Assembly: GCA_000437235.1 (NCBI GenBank)
Contig: FR897025.1
Span: forward strand, 1 to 44,902
DNA: 44,902 nt
Source of the DNA: Coprobacillus sp. CAG:826
Lineage (GTDB): Bacteria > Bacillota_I > Bacilli_A > RFN20 > CAG-826
Reading direction: 5' to 3'
Shown here one piece after another: positions 33,007 to 41,970 of the stretch. The position numbers were made by a program, and so were the translations under genes. The notes beneath the pieces were generated by a model that saw only the letters and a program-made list of their open reading frames with translations, ran no database searches and was not told the DNA's origin. Within the stretch, counting starts at the first letter, position 1. Each line of letters starts with the position of its first letter.

Positions 33007-35271
33007 ATGCCCAAAGTATCCAAACAATATTTAGAAGTTCATCCTTTTTCCATCATTGAAAAAGGCCTCCATAAAGAGCGCGATCAAGTTTCTGAATCTT
33101 TATTTTCTTTAGGTAATGAATATTCAGGTATTCGTGGTTTCTTTGAAGAAGGTTATAGTGGTAAAAAGTTAATTGGTAGTTATTTTAATGGTATTTATGA
33201 ATATGCCTTAGAAGATACGCCAAATGCTTATAAAGGCATTATTAAAAGAACCCATTTCATGATTAACTCGGTGAACTGGTTGATGGTTAGTATTTCGGTT
33301 AAAGACGAAAAATTAGACTTAAACCACGCAGAAATTAAAGATTTCTACCGTGAACTCGATATGAAAACCGGTTTATACACCCGTTATTTTACCTGGAAAA
33401 CAAAATGCGGAGAACTAACTTTAAAATTTGAGCGTTTAATGAATATGACTTATTGTCATCAAATGGTACAACGTATTACTTTTATTTCTAAAGAAGAGAT
33501 GCCGATTCATTTTACCTGTAGCTTAGATTCTAATGCCATTCAATGGGGAAAGGATTGTTACTGGAATCATCAAGATGAATGGTGTAATGAAAAAGAAAAA
33601 GAAGCAGGACTATTTGTTAAGACGCTTACGACAGAACAAACGCTTTTAAGTTTAATGAAAGTGGATTTTGTTCCGGCTATTTTAAAAGCGGAAAAAAGCG
33701 ATAAAAAAGTGACATTTACCTATGATTTCATTTTAAAAGGTAAAGAAGTCATGACGCGTTATGTGATTAATCTTATCGATAAAGATCAAAGTTCTTCTTA
33801 TGAAGAAATGAAAAAACAAGCCAAAGAAGAATTAGAAGATCTATGTAAAAAAGGCTTTGATGGCGTTTTAGAGGATAACCAAAAACACTTTACGCATTTA
33901 TGGAATCAATCCGATATTGAAATTGAAGGTAACGATAAGGACCAACAAGGCATTCGTTATTGTATTTTCCAATTAGATCAAACCTATCATGGTTATGCTA
34001 AAGATAACAATATTGGTGCCAAAGGATTAACGGGAGAAATGTATTCAGGTCACGCTTTCTGGGATAGTGAAACCTATTGTTTACCTTTCTATTTATTCTC
34101 CAATCCAGAAGCCGCTAAAAACTTATTGATGTTCCGTTATCATACGTTAAAAGAAGCAAAAGAAAGAGCGGTTCAACTTGACTGCGAAGGCGCTTGTTAT
34201 CCTGTTGCCACACGTAACGGAAAAGAAGCTTGTAATTTATTTCAACATGCCTCTTTACAATTCCAACCTTCGACCGCAGTAAGCTATGCAATTTATCACT
34301 ACATGAACCTTTATCATGATGATGAATTTATGCAAAATTATGGTCTAGAAATGTTAGTGGAAATTGCTAAATTCTTATTATCAAGAGGCCAATATAATCA
34401 AGATCATACGCGTTTTGGTTATTATTGTGTAATGGGGCCTGATGAATTCCAAATGATGGTCAACCATAATACATATACGAATTTCATGGCGAAAAAGACG
34501 ATGGACTATCTTTTACGTTTAATGGAAGAAAATCGTTATGATGTCGATTCGGTTTTAAAGAAATGTGGTTGTCGCTCTACTTTTAAAGAAGAACTTCAAG
34601 AAGCAAGTGAAAAAATGGTCATCTTATACGAGGAAAAATCTCATCTATTTGAACAACACGATGGTTTCTTTGATTTACCGCATATTGATATTCATGCCAT
34701 TCCGGATACGGATTTCCCCCTTTATTCTCATTGGAGTTATGACCGCATCTACCGTAATGATATGATTAAACAACCCGATGTTTTGATGTTTATGTTCTTA
34801 TATAATCAAGACTTTACATATGAACAAAAAAAGGCGAATTATGAGTATTATGAACCGCGTTGTATTCATGAGTCTTCTTTAAGTCCATCCATTCATTCCA
34901 TTTTTGCTTGTGAATTAGAAAAAATGGCGGAAGCAGAGAATTTCTTCCAATTTGCTACGCGTTTAGATTTAGATGATTATAATTGCAACACCTTAGAAGG
35001 TATTCACACAACTTCCATTGCGGCAGCGTGGATGAATATTGTTTATGGCTTTGGTGGTTTAAGAAGTGATCGAGAAATGTTAAAACTTTCTCCGACCATT
35101 CTTTCGACCTGGAAGAGTTATTCTTTTAAAATTTATTATCAAGGAAGCACTTTAAAATTTAAAGTGACTCAAGATCATGTAGAAATTGATGTGAGTGGAA
35201 AACCGGTCACTTTAGAAATTTATCACCACATTTATACGATTTCACATCATGAAATCATAGAAAGAGTGTAA
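33007..35271 (+). CDS. GH65 glycoside phosphorylase (first of two)
   Basis: 754 residues, the usual GH65 size. N-terminal beta-sandwich with SLFSLGNEYSGIRGFFEEGY, then the (alpha/alpha)6 barrel with YSGHAFWDSETYCLPFYLF and MGPDEFQMMVNHNTYTNFM. The general acid Glu is residue 480 in GPDEF. No signal peptide, so cytoplasmic. GH65 enzymes split alpha-glucosides (maltose, kojibiose, nigerose, trehalose and relatives) with phosphate to give beta-glucose-1-phosphate. Which linkage this one uses cannot be read from sequence; the common VDNN after the acid is VNHN here. The next genes supply a second phosphorylase and the mutase that uses the product. Confidence 0.85.
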   Translation: MPKVSKQYLEVHPFSIIEKGLHKERDQVSESLFSLGNEYSGIRGFFEEGYSGKKLIGSYFNGIYEYALEDTPNAYKGIIKRTHFMINSVNWLMVSISVKDEKLDLNHAEIKDFYRELDMKTGLYTRYFTWKTKCGELTLKFERLMNMTYCHQMVQRITFISKEEMPIHFTCSLDSNAIQWGKDCYWNHQDEWCNEKEKEAGLFVKTLTTEQTLLSLMKVDFVPAILKAEKSDKKVTFTYDFILKGKEVMTRYVINLIDKDQSSSYEEMKKQAKEELEDLCKKGFDGVLEDNQKHFTHLWNQSDIEIEGNDKDQQGIRYCIFQLDQTYHGYAKDNNIGAKGLTGEMYSGHAFWDSETYCLPFYLFSNPEAAKNLLMFRYHTLKEAKERAVQLDCEGACYPVATRNGKEACNLFQHASLQFQPSTAVSYAIYHYMNLYHDDEFMQNYGLEMLVEIAKFLLSRGQYNQDHTRFGYYCVMGPDEFQMMVNHNTYTNFMAKKTMDYLLRLMEENRYDVDSVLKKCGCRSTFKEELQEASEKMVILYEEKSHLFEQHDGFFDLPHIDIHAIPDTDFPLYSHWSYDRIYRNDMIKQPDVLMFMFLYNQDFTYEQKKANYEYYEPRCIHESSLSPSIHSIFACELEKMAEAENFFQFATRLDLDDYNCNTLEGIHTTSIAAAWMNIVYGFGGLRSDREMLKLSPTILSTWKSYSFKIYYQGSTLKFKVTQDHVEIDVSGKPVTLEIYHHIYTISHHEIIERV

Positions 35272-35273
35272 TT

Positions 35274-37376
35274 ATGCAATACGAATTGAAGAAAATAGGA
35301 TTTCGTCAACAAGATATTATTTCCTATGGAAATATGTTTTTAATTGGAAATGGACATCTTGGTTATCGCGGAACTTTAGAAGAATATCGCGCTAAAGAAT
35401 TGGTTGGCTTGAACGTCGTTGGTTTTTATGACCAATACCAAGATAAGTGGCGGGAAAGCGTTAATCTTCCTAATCCTTTTTTCGTTCGCGTTTATGATGA
35501 AAATGAAGTATTTTCGGTTTTAGAAAATACGCCTTTATATCATGAACAAAAATTAGATATCCTACATGCAACGCATCATAGAAAAACGGTATATTCCTCA
35601 TTTACGATTCGTTCAAAACGTTTTGTTTCTTGCGTTCATGATCAATTTCTTGGTTTAGAATATGTAATTGAAGCGAAGGATACAAAAGAAATACAAGTAG
35701 ATATCGGTTTAGATCTAGATATCTATGAAATTAATGGTCCGCACTTTAAGAAAAAAGAAATTAAAATGCGCAAGCATCATGTGACTTTTATTGGTACGAC
35801 GAATGAGCATAAAAAAATTGCTTTACAAAGTCATTATGCTTTTCCTAAGAACGCTAAGATAAAAGAAGAAAACGGATATTATCACGTAACTTTAAAAATG
35901 GAAAAAGGGAAAAAGTATCGCTTTTATGTATTAAGCGAAGTCCAAGAAAAGAAAATAAAAAGACATGATTTACGCGTTTCTAAAAGAACATTTGATTTCT
36001 ATTTCAAAGCGCATCAAGAAGCCTTTAAAAAACGTTTCCTTTTTGCCGATATCAAAATCAAAGGTAATCCTAAAGCGCAGTGGGCGATGCGCTATAGCAT
36101 TTATCATTTATTGATTCTAGAAAATGAGAATTATACGACTTCTATCCCGGCACGTGGTGTATCAGGAGAAACCTATAAAGGCGCAATTTTCTGGGATACG
36201 GAAATTTTCTTACTCCCATTTTATTGCTTTACCGCTACTAAATTTGCTCGACAATTAATCTTGTATCGTATTCATACATTAAAAGGCGCAAAAAAGAAAG
36301 CCAAAGAATATGGTTATCAAGGTGCATTCTACGCCTGGGAAAGTCAAGAATTAGGGCAAGATGCTTGTTCTAAATATAACGTTACGCACCCCGTAACCCA
36401 TGAACCAATCAGAACTTATTTTAATGAGAAACAAATTCATATCTCGGCTGATATCGTATATGCTTTCCATCAATATATGTTAATTACCGGTGATGAAAGC
36501 ATTTTAGATGAAGGCGGTTATGAAGTTTTAAAAGAAGTCGTTTTGTTCTTTAATTCTTATAAAACAGTCAAAAAAGGAATTTATCATTTAAATGACGTGA
36601 TTGGTCCTGATGAATATCATGAACGCGTTGATGATAATGCCTTTACCAATTATATGGCTTATAACGCGATGAAAATTGCTTTATCATATTTAAAAAAGGA
36701 AAAAGAGAAAACGAAAAAAGATGAGCGTATCATGAAGATAGCTAATCAATTTATTCAACGCATTTATTTACCAAAGCCGAATGAAGATGGTATTATAGAA
36801 CAATTTAAAGGCTATTTCTTAAAAGAAGATGTTTCTATTGAAGAAGTGAAGAAAAGACTCCGCTACGAAAACGAATATTGGGGAACGGAAAATGGTGTTG
36901 CTTATCCGACAAGAATTATTAAACAAGCGGACGTCATTGCCTTATTATGTTTATTAAAAGAACGTTTCTCTAAAGAGACGATTGAAAAGAATTATCGCTT
37001 CTATTATCCTTACACGGAACATGGTTCCAGTTTATCCGCTTCCATGTATTCCATGAGTGGATTTTGGATTCATGAATTTGAAACCGCCTATTCCATGTTT
37101 TATAAATCAGCGAGTATTGATTTAGGAACCGAGCAAAAAATGTTTGCAGGTGGTATTTATATTGGCGGTACCCATCCCGCAAGTAGTGGTGGGGCTTATT
37201 TAAGCTTATTAATGGGCTTTGCTGGATTACACTATGATGAACATCATCTTTATCTAGCACCCCAAAAATATAAAAAGTTAAAAGAATTAGAATTCCATTT
37301 GATATATCAACAAAAGACGTATCATGTTACGATAAAAAAAGATGGAAGTTATGAAATGGAGGAACTGGCATTATGA
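35274..37376 (+). CDS. GH65 glycoside phosphorylase (second of two)
   Basis: 700 residues, cytoplasmic. Motifs in order: YGNMFLIGNGHLGYRGTLEE, the barrel motif ETYKGAIFWDTEIFLLPFY, AFYAWESQELGQDACSKYN, and VIGPDEYHERVDDNAFTNYM with the general acid Glu447. It differs from its neighbour in length and in the loop after FWD, so it is an old paralogue with probably a different linkage or acceptor. It starts 2 bases after the first phosphorylase and its stop overlaps the mutase-ATPase start (ATGA). Product is expected to be beta-glucose-1-phosphate plus a shortened sugar; some members act on glucosyl-rhamnose, so the acceptor need not be glucose. Confidence 0.85.
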   Translation: MQYELKKIGFRQQDIISYGNMFLIGNGHLGYRGTLEEYRAKELVGLNVVGFYDQYQDKWRESVNLPNPFFVRVYDENEVFSVLENTPLYHEQKLDILHATHHRKTVYSSFTIRSKRFVSCVHDQFLGLEYVIEAKDTKEIQVDIGLDLDIYEINGPHFKKKEIKMRKHHVTFIGTTNEHKKIALQSHYAFPKNAKIKEENGYYHVTLKMEKGKKYRFYVLSEVQEKKIKRHDLRVSKRTFDFYFKAHQEAFKKRFLFADIKIKGNPKAQWAMRYSIYHLLILENENYTTSIPARGVSGETYKGAIFWDTEIFLLPFYCFTATKFARQLILYRIHTLKGAKKKAKEYGYQGAFYAWESQELGQDACSKYNVTHPVTHEPIRTYFNEKQIHISADIVYAFHQYMLITGDESILDEGGYEVLKEVVLFFNSYKTVKKGIYHLNDVIGPDEYHERVDDNAFTNYMAYNAMKIALSYLKKEKEKTKKDERIMKIANQFIQRIYLPKPNEDGIIEQFKGYFLKEDVSIEEVKKRLRYENEYWGTENGVAYPTRIIKQADVIALLCLLKERFSKETIEKNYRFYYPYTEHGSSLSASMYSMSGFWIHEFETAYSMFYKSASIDLGTEQKMFAGGIYIGGTHPASSGGAYLSLLMGFAGLHYDEHHLYLAPQKYKKLKELEFHLIYQQKTYHVTIKKDGSYEMEELAL

Positions 37377-39178
37377 TAAAAGGTATCCTATTTGATTTAG
37401 ATGGTGTTTTACTTTCTACCGATCATTTTCATTATTTAGCATGGAAAGCGATTGCCGATGAAGAAGGTATTGAATTTAATGAAAAAATTAATCAACGCTT
37501 ACGTGGAGTATCGAGAATGGCTTCTTTAGATATCGTTTTAGAAAAAGCGCATCGAAGCTATACTTTAGAAGAAAAAGAAGCGCTAGCGGAAAAGAAAAAC
37601 AATATCTATAAAAAATATTTGGAATCTTTAAATAAAGATAGTATTGATCCTAAAGTCATTGAAACACTTAAAAAACTTCAAGAACAAGGAATCCATTTAG
37701 CGATTGGTAGTTCTTCTAAAAATACGCGCTATATTTTAGAAAAAACGGAACTTCTATCTTATTTTGAGGCAGTAGTGGATGGAACGATGATTTCTCATTC
37801 TAAACCACATCCTGAAGTCTTTTTAAAAGCGCGTGATGCTTTAAAACTCACATCTAGCGAATGTTTAGTCGTTGAAGATGCGATGAGTGGTATTGATGCT
37901 GGTGTTGAAGGCGGTTTTGAAACCTGTGGTCTTTTAGGTGCCAGTCGCTATAAGAAGACAACCTATCCATTAAAAAGTCTTCAAGATATCTTAATGGTAG
38001 TAGAAGTGAAAAATAGTGAAACTTTAAAAGAAGCCGAACATCGCATTGAATTAAAACATATTAAAAAGGTTTATCCTAATGGTGTAACCGCGGTAAAAGA
38101 TTTTTCCTTAACCATTGAAGATAATGAATTCGTCGTATTTGTTGGTCCTTCTGGTTGCGGAAAATCGACGGTCTTACGTATGATTGCGGGTCTAGAAGAA
38201 ATTAGTGATGGAGAGCTTTTAATCGATGGACAAGTGATGAATGATACCGAGCCGATTCAAAGAAACATTTCCATGGTTTTCCAAAACTATGCTTTGTATC
38301 CTCATTTAACGGTAAGAGACAATATCGTTTTCCCATTAGCGATTCAACGTGTACCTTTAAATAAATTCTTTGATTTTACTTATCGCAAAGAAAGAAAAGA
38401 AAGAATACGCCGCATTGGTGAACAAGTCGCTGCTAAAATTGGTTTAACCGAATATTTAGATCGTAAACCGAAAAACTTATCTGGTGGACAACGGCAGCGT
38501 GTTGCTTTAGGTAGAGCCTTAATTCGTCACCCCATTGCGTTTTTACTCGATGAACCCTTAAGTAACTTGGACGCTAAAATGCGTGCACAAATGCGTACAG
38601 AAATCTCCAAATTACATAACGAATTAAAAAAGACATTCATTTATGTTACGCATGATCAAGTAGAGGCCATGACTATGGGTAGTAAAATCGTCGTCATGAA
38701 AGATGGCTATATTCAACAAATTGCTACACCGAATGAATTATTCTTACATCCAATCAATAAATTTGTTGCTGGCTTTATCGGTACGCCACAAATGAATTTT
38801 TTTAAAGTGAAATTAGTTGAAAGTGAAAATCAACTTTATGCGGAATTACAAAATAAAAAGAAACTTCTTATTCCTGAAGAAATTCGTACGACAATCAAAC
38901 CTGAATATATCGGTAAAGAAGTTACGATGGGAATTCGTCCAAAAGCCATCCGTCCTTCTAAAGAGAGTAACGAACTAATAGGAACACTTGTGCTCTTTGA
39001 ACAATTAGGCGATGAAGCTCTTCTATATTTTAAAATGGAAGGTGTACAAGGAGAGTTTGTTGCATCGGTAGAAACCTATAATTCCTACCGAGTAAAAGAA
39101 GAAATTGGTTTTACTTTTGATTTAACACATGTTTGCTTCTTTGATTTAGAAACCGAGGGAACGATTCACCAATGGTAA
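37373..39178 (+). CDS. fusion of beta-phosphoglucomutase and sugar ABC importer ATPase
   Basis: 601 residues in one open frame. Residues 1-210 are a complete beta-phosphoglucomutase of the HAD family: FDLDGVL (nucleophile Asp8, acid/base Asp10), HYLAWKA, LRGVSR, GSSSKN (112-117), Lys145 and VVEDAMSGIDA. A short charged linker follows. Residues about 224-460 are a complete MsmK-type ATPase: Walker A GPSGCGKST (258-266), Gln304, LSGGQ (369-373), FLLDEP (390-395), His427, then a TOBE-type domain to the end. I find no stop, ribosome site or start at the junction near 38010-38040. The mutase converts beta-glucose-1-phosphate from GH65 to glucose-6-phosphate; the ATPase would power the MalEFG-type importer. 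These are normally separate proteins. Confidence 0.9.
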   Translation: MIKGILFDLDGVLLSTDHFHYLAWKAIADEEGIEFNEKINQRLRGVSRMASLDIVLEKAHRSYTLEEKEALAEKKNNIYKKYLESLNKDSIDPKVIETLKKLQEQGIHLAIGSSSKNTRYILEKTELLSYFEAVVDGTMISHSKPHPEVFLKARDALKLTSSECLVVEDAMSGIDAGVEGGFETCGLLGASRYKKTTYPLKSLQDILMVVEVKNSETLKEAEHRIELKHIKKVYPNGVTAVKDFSLTIEDNEFVVFVGPSGCGKSTVLRMIAGLEEISDGELLIDGQVMNDTEPIQRNISMVFQNYALYPHLTVRDNIVFPLAIQRVPLNKFFDFTYRKERKERIRRIGEQVAAKIGLTEYLDRKPKNLSGGQRQRVALGRALIRHPIAFLLDEPLSNLDAKMRAQMRTEISKLHNELKKTFIYVTHDQVEAMTMGSKIVVMKDGYIQQIATPNELFLHPINKFVAGFIGTPQMNFFKVKLVESENQLYAELQNKKKLLIPEEIRTTIKPEYIGKEVTMGIRPKAIRPSKESNELIGTLVLFEQLGDEALLYFKMEGVQGEFVASVETYNSYRVKEEIGFTFDLTHVCFFDLETEGTIHQW

Positions 39179-40869
39179 AAAAAGTAAAGTTCTGGTGCTT
39201 TCTTCTTTTGATTTTCTGTTGTTCCTGTTCTATTTCTTCCTCAGTTAGTTCCTCTTTTTCTACCGCGAGCACTTCGTATGAACGGGATGAAGAAGGATTT
39301 TACAAGTTAGATGAAAAAGATTTATTAGAAGAAGCTATTGAAGACAATAAAGAAATAACGAAACTACGGATTTCAGGTGCATATGAAGAAAAGAAATATA
39401 ACGCAATGCGTTTATATGCTGGTGATAAGCAAATTCCTATCTATAACGTCAAAACGAATTATACTCATCAATGGACACCGGACACGTTAAAAAGAATGAA
39501 TAACGCTGTCAGTGTGATTGAATTAGAGGGGAAAATGACCTTTCGTCTACAAACGAACTTTTTAATTCATAACATCTTTACGATTCGTCCATTAAGCCGT
39601 AATGTTCCTTATAACATTGATGAACAAAAACGCTTAGTAACATTCACCATTAGTGAGCCAGGTGCCTATACAATTGAATTTCGAAATGATAAAACGCTTC
39701 ATTTATTTGTGCACCCTTATGAAGCTTATAATCAATACAAAAACGATACAAATGTCCTATATTTTGCACCAGGTATCTATAACAAGGACAATTGTTCTAT
39801 TATTCAAAATGACCATATGATTCATTTAAATAGTAATACAACGGTCTATTTAGAATTAGGCGCAATCTTAGAATGTGGCTTTGTTTCCAATAACGCGAGT
39901 CATATTAAAATTGTAGGAAGCGGAATTGTGGATGGTTCTTCTTTTATAAGAAACGCTACAACGAATGAAAGATTAATTCCTTTTGACTTTAATGATTGTA
40001 CGGATATTCAGTTTTTAGGAATTACAACTTTAGATCCAGCAGGTTGGTGCTATAACATTTATTTTTGTAATCAAGTCACTTTTGAAAATGTCGCTATTAT
40101 TTCTTCAAGAAGTAATGGAGATGGAATTTCGTTACAATCTTCTAAAAATGTAGTTTGTAAAAATACCTTTGTACGAAGCTTTGATGATTCTCTTGTCGTT
40201 AAAAATTATCCTAGATGGAACAACATGACGAGTTATGGATCTACTTACAATATTCAATTTAAAAATTGTATTTTATGGACCGATTTAGCACAATCCATGG
40301 AAATCGGTTATGAAACGTATGGAGAACAAATGGAAGACATCCATTTTGAAAATATTACTGTACTTCATAATTTCCATAAAGCACCGATTTCTATTCACAA
40401 TGCAAATCAAGCCAAAATGAAGAATATTTCTTTTAAAGATATCACGATAGAAGATGCAAGTATGGGTGAAGGAGATGGAAGTAACCTTCTTATTGACTTT
40501 AGCTGTGCTTATTCTTCGACTTGGTCGAACGGACATGGTGTGACACCTTTAGGAAGTATTGATCAAGTGATGGTACAAAATGTCAAAGTTCTTTCTGAAA
40601 ATAAGACACAAAAGATTTCTATTATGGGTAGTGTAGATACTCGTGAAAATTATAAAGGTAGTGTTCATAAAATTCAAAATGTCACACTTCAAGATATCCA
40701 AATTGTGGATGAAAAATTACAAGCAGAAAATGCAAGAATTATGATAAATGAATATGTTGAAAGCTTAAAAGTAATGCTCACAGGAAACGAAATTACTGGG
40801 GCAACCTATCAAGCAAGTGTTAGTGCGAATGCATACGGAAAAAATTATCAAATTATAGAAGTTCAATAA
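39172..40869 (+). CDS. GH28-like beta-helix glycosidase lipoprotein (paralogue 2)
   Basis: 565 residues. A short signal peptide with FCCSC (Cys17 or Cys19 as anchor) and a Ser-rich linker. An N-terminal beta-rich domain (about 55-185) precedes the beta-helix, which begins LYFAPGIYNKDNC. It keeps the Asp set: NGDGI (Asp317) and FDDS (Asp338/339), again 21 apart. It shares TDLAQSMEIGYETYG and ENITVLHNFHKA with the enzyme at 24470. Like that one it lacks GHG and Arg-x-Lys of polygalacturonases, and it has no discoidin domains. The start overlaps the end of the fusion gene by 7 bases. Last gene of operon B, followed by a terminator. Probably cuts the same polymer in a different way or at another position. 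Confidence 0.75.
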   Translation: MVKKVKFWCFLLLIFCCSCSISSSVSSSFSTASTSYERDEEGFYKLDEKDLLEEAIEDNKEITKLRISGAYEEKKYNAMRLYAGDKQIPIYNVKTNYTHQWTPDTLKRMNNAVSVIELEGKMTFRLQTNFLIHNIFTIRPLSRNVPYNIDEQKRLVTFTISEPGAYTIEFRNDKTLHLFVHPYEAYNQYKNDTNVLYFAPGIYNKDNCSIIQNDHMIHLNSNTTVYLELGAILECGFVSNNASHIKIVGSGIVDGSSFIRNATTNERLIPFDFNDCTDIQFLGITTLDPAGWCYNIYFCNQVTFENVAIISSRSNGDGISLQSSKNVVCKNTFVRSFDDSLVVKNYPRWNNMTSYGSTYNIQFKNCILWTDLAQSMEIGYETYGEQMEDIHFENITVLHNFHKAPISIHNANQAKMKNISFKDITIEDASMGEGDGSNLLIDFSCAYSSTWSNGHGVTPLGSIDQVMVQNVKVLSENKTQKISIMGSVDTRENYKGSVHKIQNVTLQDIQIVDEKLQAENARIMINEYVESLKVMLTGNEITGATYQASVSANAYGKNYQIIEVQ

Positions 40870-40872
40870 AAG

Positions 40873-40905
40873 AAAAAAGTGGTGAGTAATTTCATCACTT
40901 TTTTT
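40873..40905 (+). terminator. intrinsic terminator of operon B
   Basis: AAAAAAGTGGTGA pairs with TCATCACTTTTTT (one G-T pair) around a short loop, with a T run. It can act from both strands. Confidence 0.85.
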
Positions 40906-40935
40906 AATTTTTTTAGCATAAAAAAGACTCATGAA

Positions 40936-40974
40936 GGCTCTTTAAAATCTAAGGTGGAGTAATTTTTTAGAGAC
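40936..40974. repeat. 39-bp repeat, copy 1 (insertion-sequence-end-like)
   Basis: From GGCTCTTTAAAA to TTTTTTAGAGAC, identical to 44751-44789. The two ends are loosely inverted (GGCTCT and AGAGAC). CATGAA occurs at 40930-40935 and again at 40974-40979, as if a target had been duplicated. No transposase is attached. Confidence 0.75.
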
Positions 40975-41006
40975 ATGAAATATACTTCCTTTTTTTATTG
41001 CCTATC

Positions 41007-41036
41007 TTGTATTTTTGTTATTACTTATTGTAAAAT
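41007..41036 (+). promoter_or_regulatory. possible promoter of mscL
   Basis: TTGTAT at 41007-41012 and TAAAAT at 41031-41036 with an 18-base spacer, 19 bases before the start codon. An acceptable but not strong match. Confidence 0.35.
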
Positions 41037-41054
41037 AAAAAAGAGGTAAAAATT

Positions 41055-41582
41055 ATGAAAAAAAGAAAAAAATCCAAATTTTTTAGCGAGTTTAAAGATT
41101 TTATTACTCGCGGCAATGTCTTAGACATGGCTGTTGGTGTCATCGTTGGTGGCGCTTTTACAAGCATTGTGAACTCATTAAGTAATCACATTTTAAAACC
41201 CATCATTAACTGGGTTTTAGCGTTAATCTTTGGCTCTGATTCTTTATCAGGTATCTACACCTATTTAAAGAAGACTTATGTTGAAGGAACCACTGAAATT
41301 GATTTAGCCAACTCAATCTATATTGATTGGGGCGAATTCATTAACGCAATTATTAACTTCTTATTAATTGCTTTCGTCTTATTCTGCATTGTAAAAACCA
41401 TTAATTCTATCCATACCAAAATGGAAGAGGCGGTTAAAAAAGCAAAAGAAAAAGATGAAGAACCAGAAGTCACACCCGAACCTGAACCTGAACCAGAGCC
41501 AGAGCCTGATCCACAAATCGTCTTGCTTACTGAAATTCGCGATTTATTAGTGGAAAACAAAGACAAAAAAGAAGATAAGTAA
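41055..41582 (+). CDS. mscL: large-conductance mechanosensitive channel MscL
   Basis: 175 residues; MscL is usually 120-150. The first helix FFSEFKDFITRGNVLDMAVGV and VIVGGAFTSIVNSL are the strongly conserved N-terminal amphipathic helix and pore-lining segment. The second membrane segment is INAIINFLLIAFVLFCIVKTI. The extra length is in the cytoplasmic tail: a Pro-Glu repeat (PEPEPEPEPEPD) before the usual C-terminal helix QIVLLTEIRDLLVEN. The extracellular loop is also somewhat long. It opens under membrane tension to release solutes in osmotic downshock. Own promoter and terminator, independent of the sugar operons. Confidence 0.93.
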   Translation: MKKRKKSKFFSEFKDFITRGNVLDMAVGVIVGGAFTSIVNSLSNHILKPIINWVLALIFGSDSLSGIYTYLKKTYVEGTTEIDLANSIYIDWGEFINAIINFLLIAFVLFCIVKTINSIHTKMEEAVKKAKEKDEEPEVTPEPEPEPEPEPDPQIVLLTEIRDLLVENKDKKEDK

Positions 41583-41589
41583 ATACTTA

Positions 41590-41623
41590 AAAAGCAAGTG
41601 ACCTCATAAGCACTTGCTTTTTT
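41590..41623 (+). terminator. mscL: intrinsic terminator behind mscL
   Basis: AAAAGCAAGTG pairs with CACTTGCTTTT around a 10-base loop, followed by T residues. Confidence 0.85.
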
Positions 41624-41685
41624 ATTGCTTTCCTTTCTTATTTTTTTGCGCGTTATAACATATATTTTTAAGAGGAAGATAAGAA

Positions 41686-41970
41686 ATGGATCCAAGAATC
41701 AAAGATGCACAAAATGATTTTCAAAAACTAGCAAATTGTTTATTGAGCCTTTCTGCTGAAGAACTAACTTTGCTAACTTTTTCTCTTGCCTATACTGTTT
41801 CCATTCCTTTAACCACAGATCAACAAAGCACAATCGGTAATACTTTTATTCTTTTTGGTCAAGTTTTACTTTCCATGAATGCTCAACGAAATTATTTATC
41901 TGATATTACGAATAAGGTTTTAGGTTCACAATCACGGATGGATGATATTATGAGAAATTTCCGTCCTTAA
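41686..41970 (+). CDS. small conserved helical protein of unknown function
   Basis: 94 residues, ribosome site AGGAAG. Two hydrophobic helices (LLTFSLAYTVSIPL and FILFGQVLLSMNAQR) with the pattern L-S-A/P-E-E-L-x-L-L, a layout I recall from small uncharacterised proteins common in Clostridia and relatives. Not clearly membrane-spanning. It has its own short transcript after the mscL terminator and converges on the ATPase gene, overlapping its end by four bases. No function can be assigned. Confidence 0.6.
   Translation: MDPRIKDAQNDFQKLANCLLSLSAEELTLLTFSLAYTVSIPLTTDQQSTIGNTFILFGQVLLSMNAQRNYLSDITNKVLGSQSRMDDIMRNFRP

Noticed and set aside
38000..38060. Separate ATPase gene start inside the mutase-ATPase fusion
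   Set aside because: There is no ATG with a ribosome site and no stop in the frame at the junction; the GTG codons near 38007 lack an AG-rich site at the right distance, so a true fusion is the simpler reading.
41480..41515. Coding or repeat significance of the Pro-Glu run in MscL
   Set aside because: It is a low-complexity linker in the cytoplasmic tail; the minus-strand frame opposite it (Gly-Ser repeats) is a shadow of this run.
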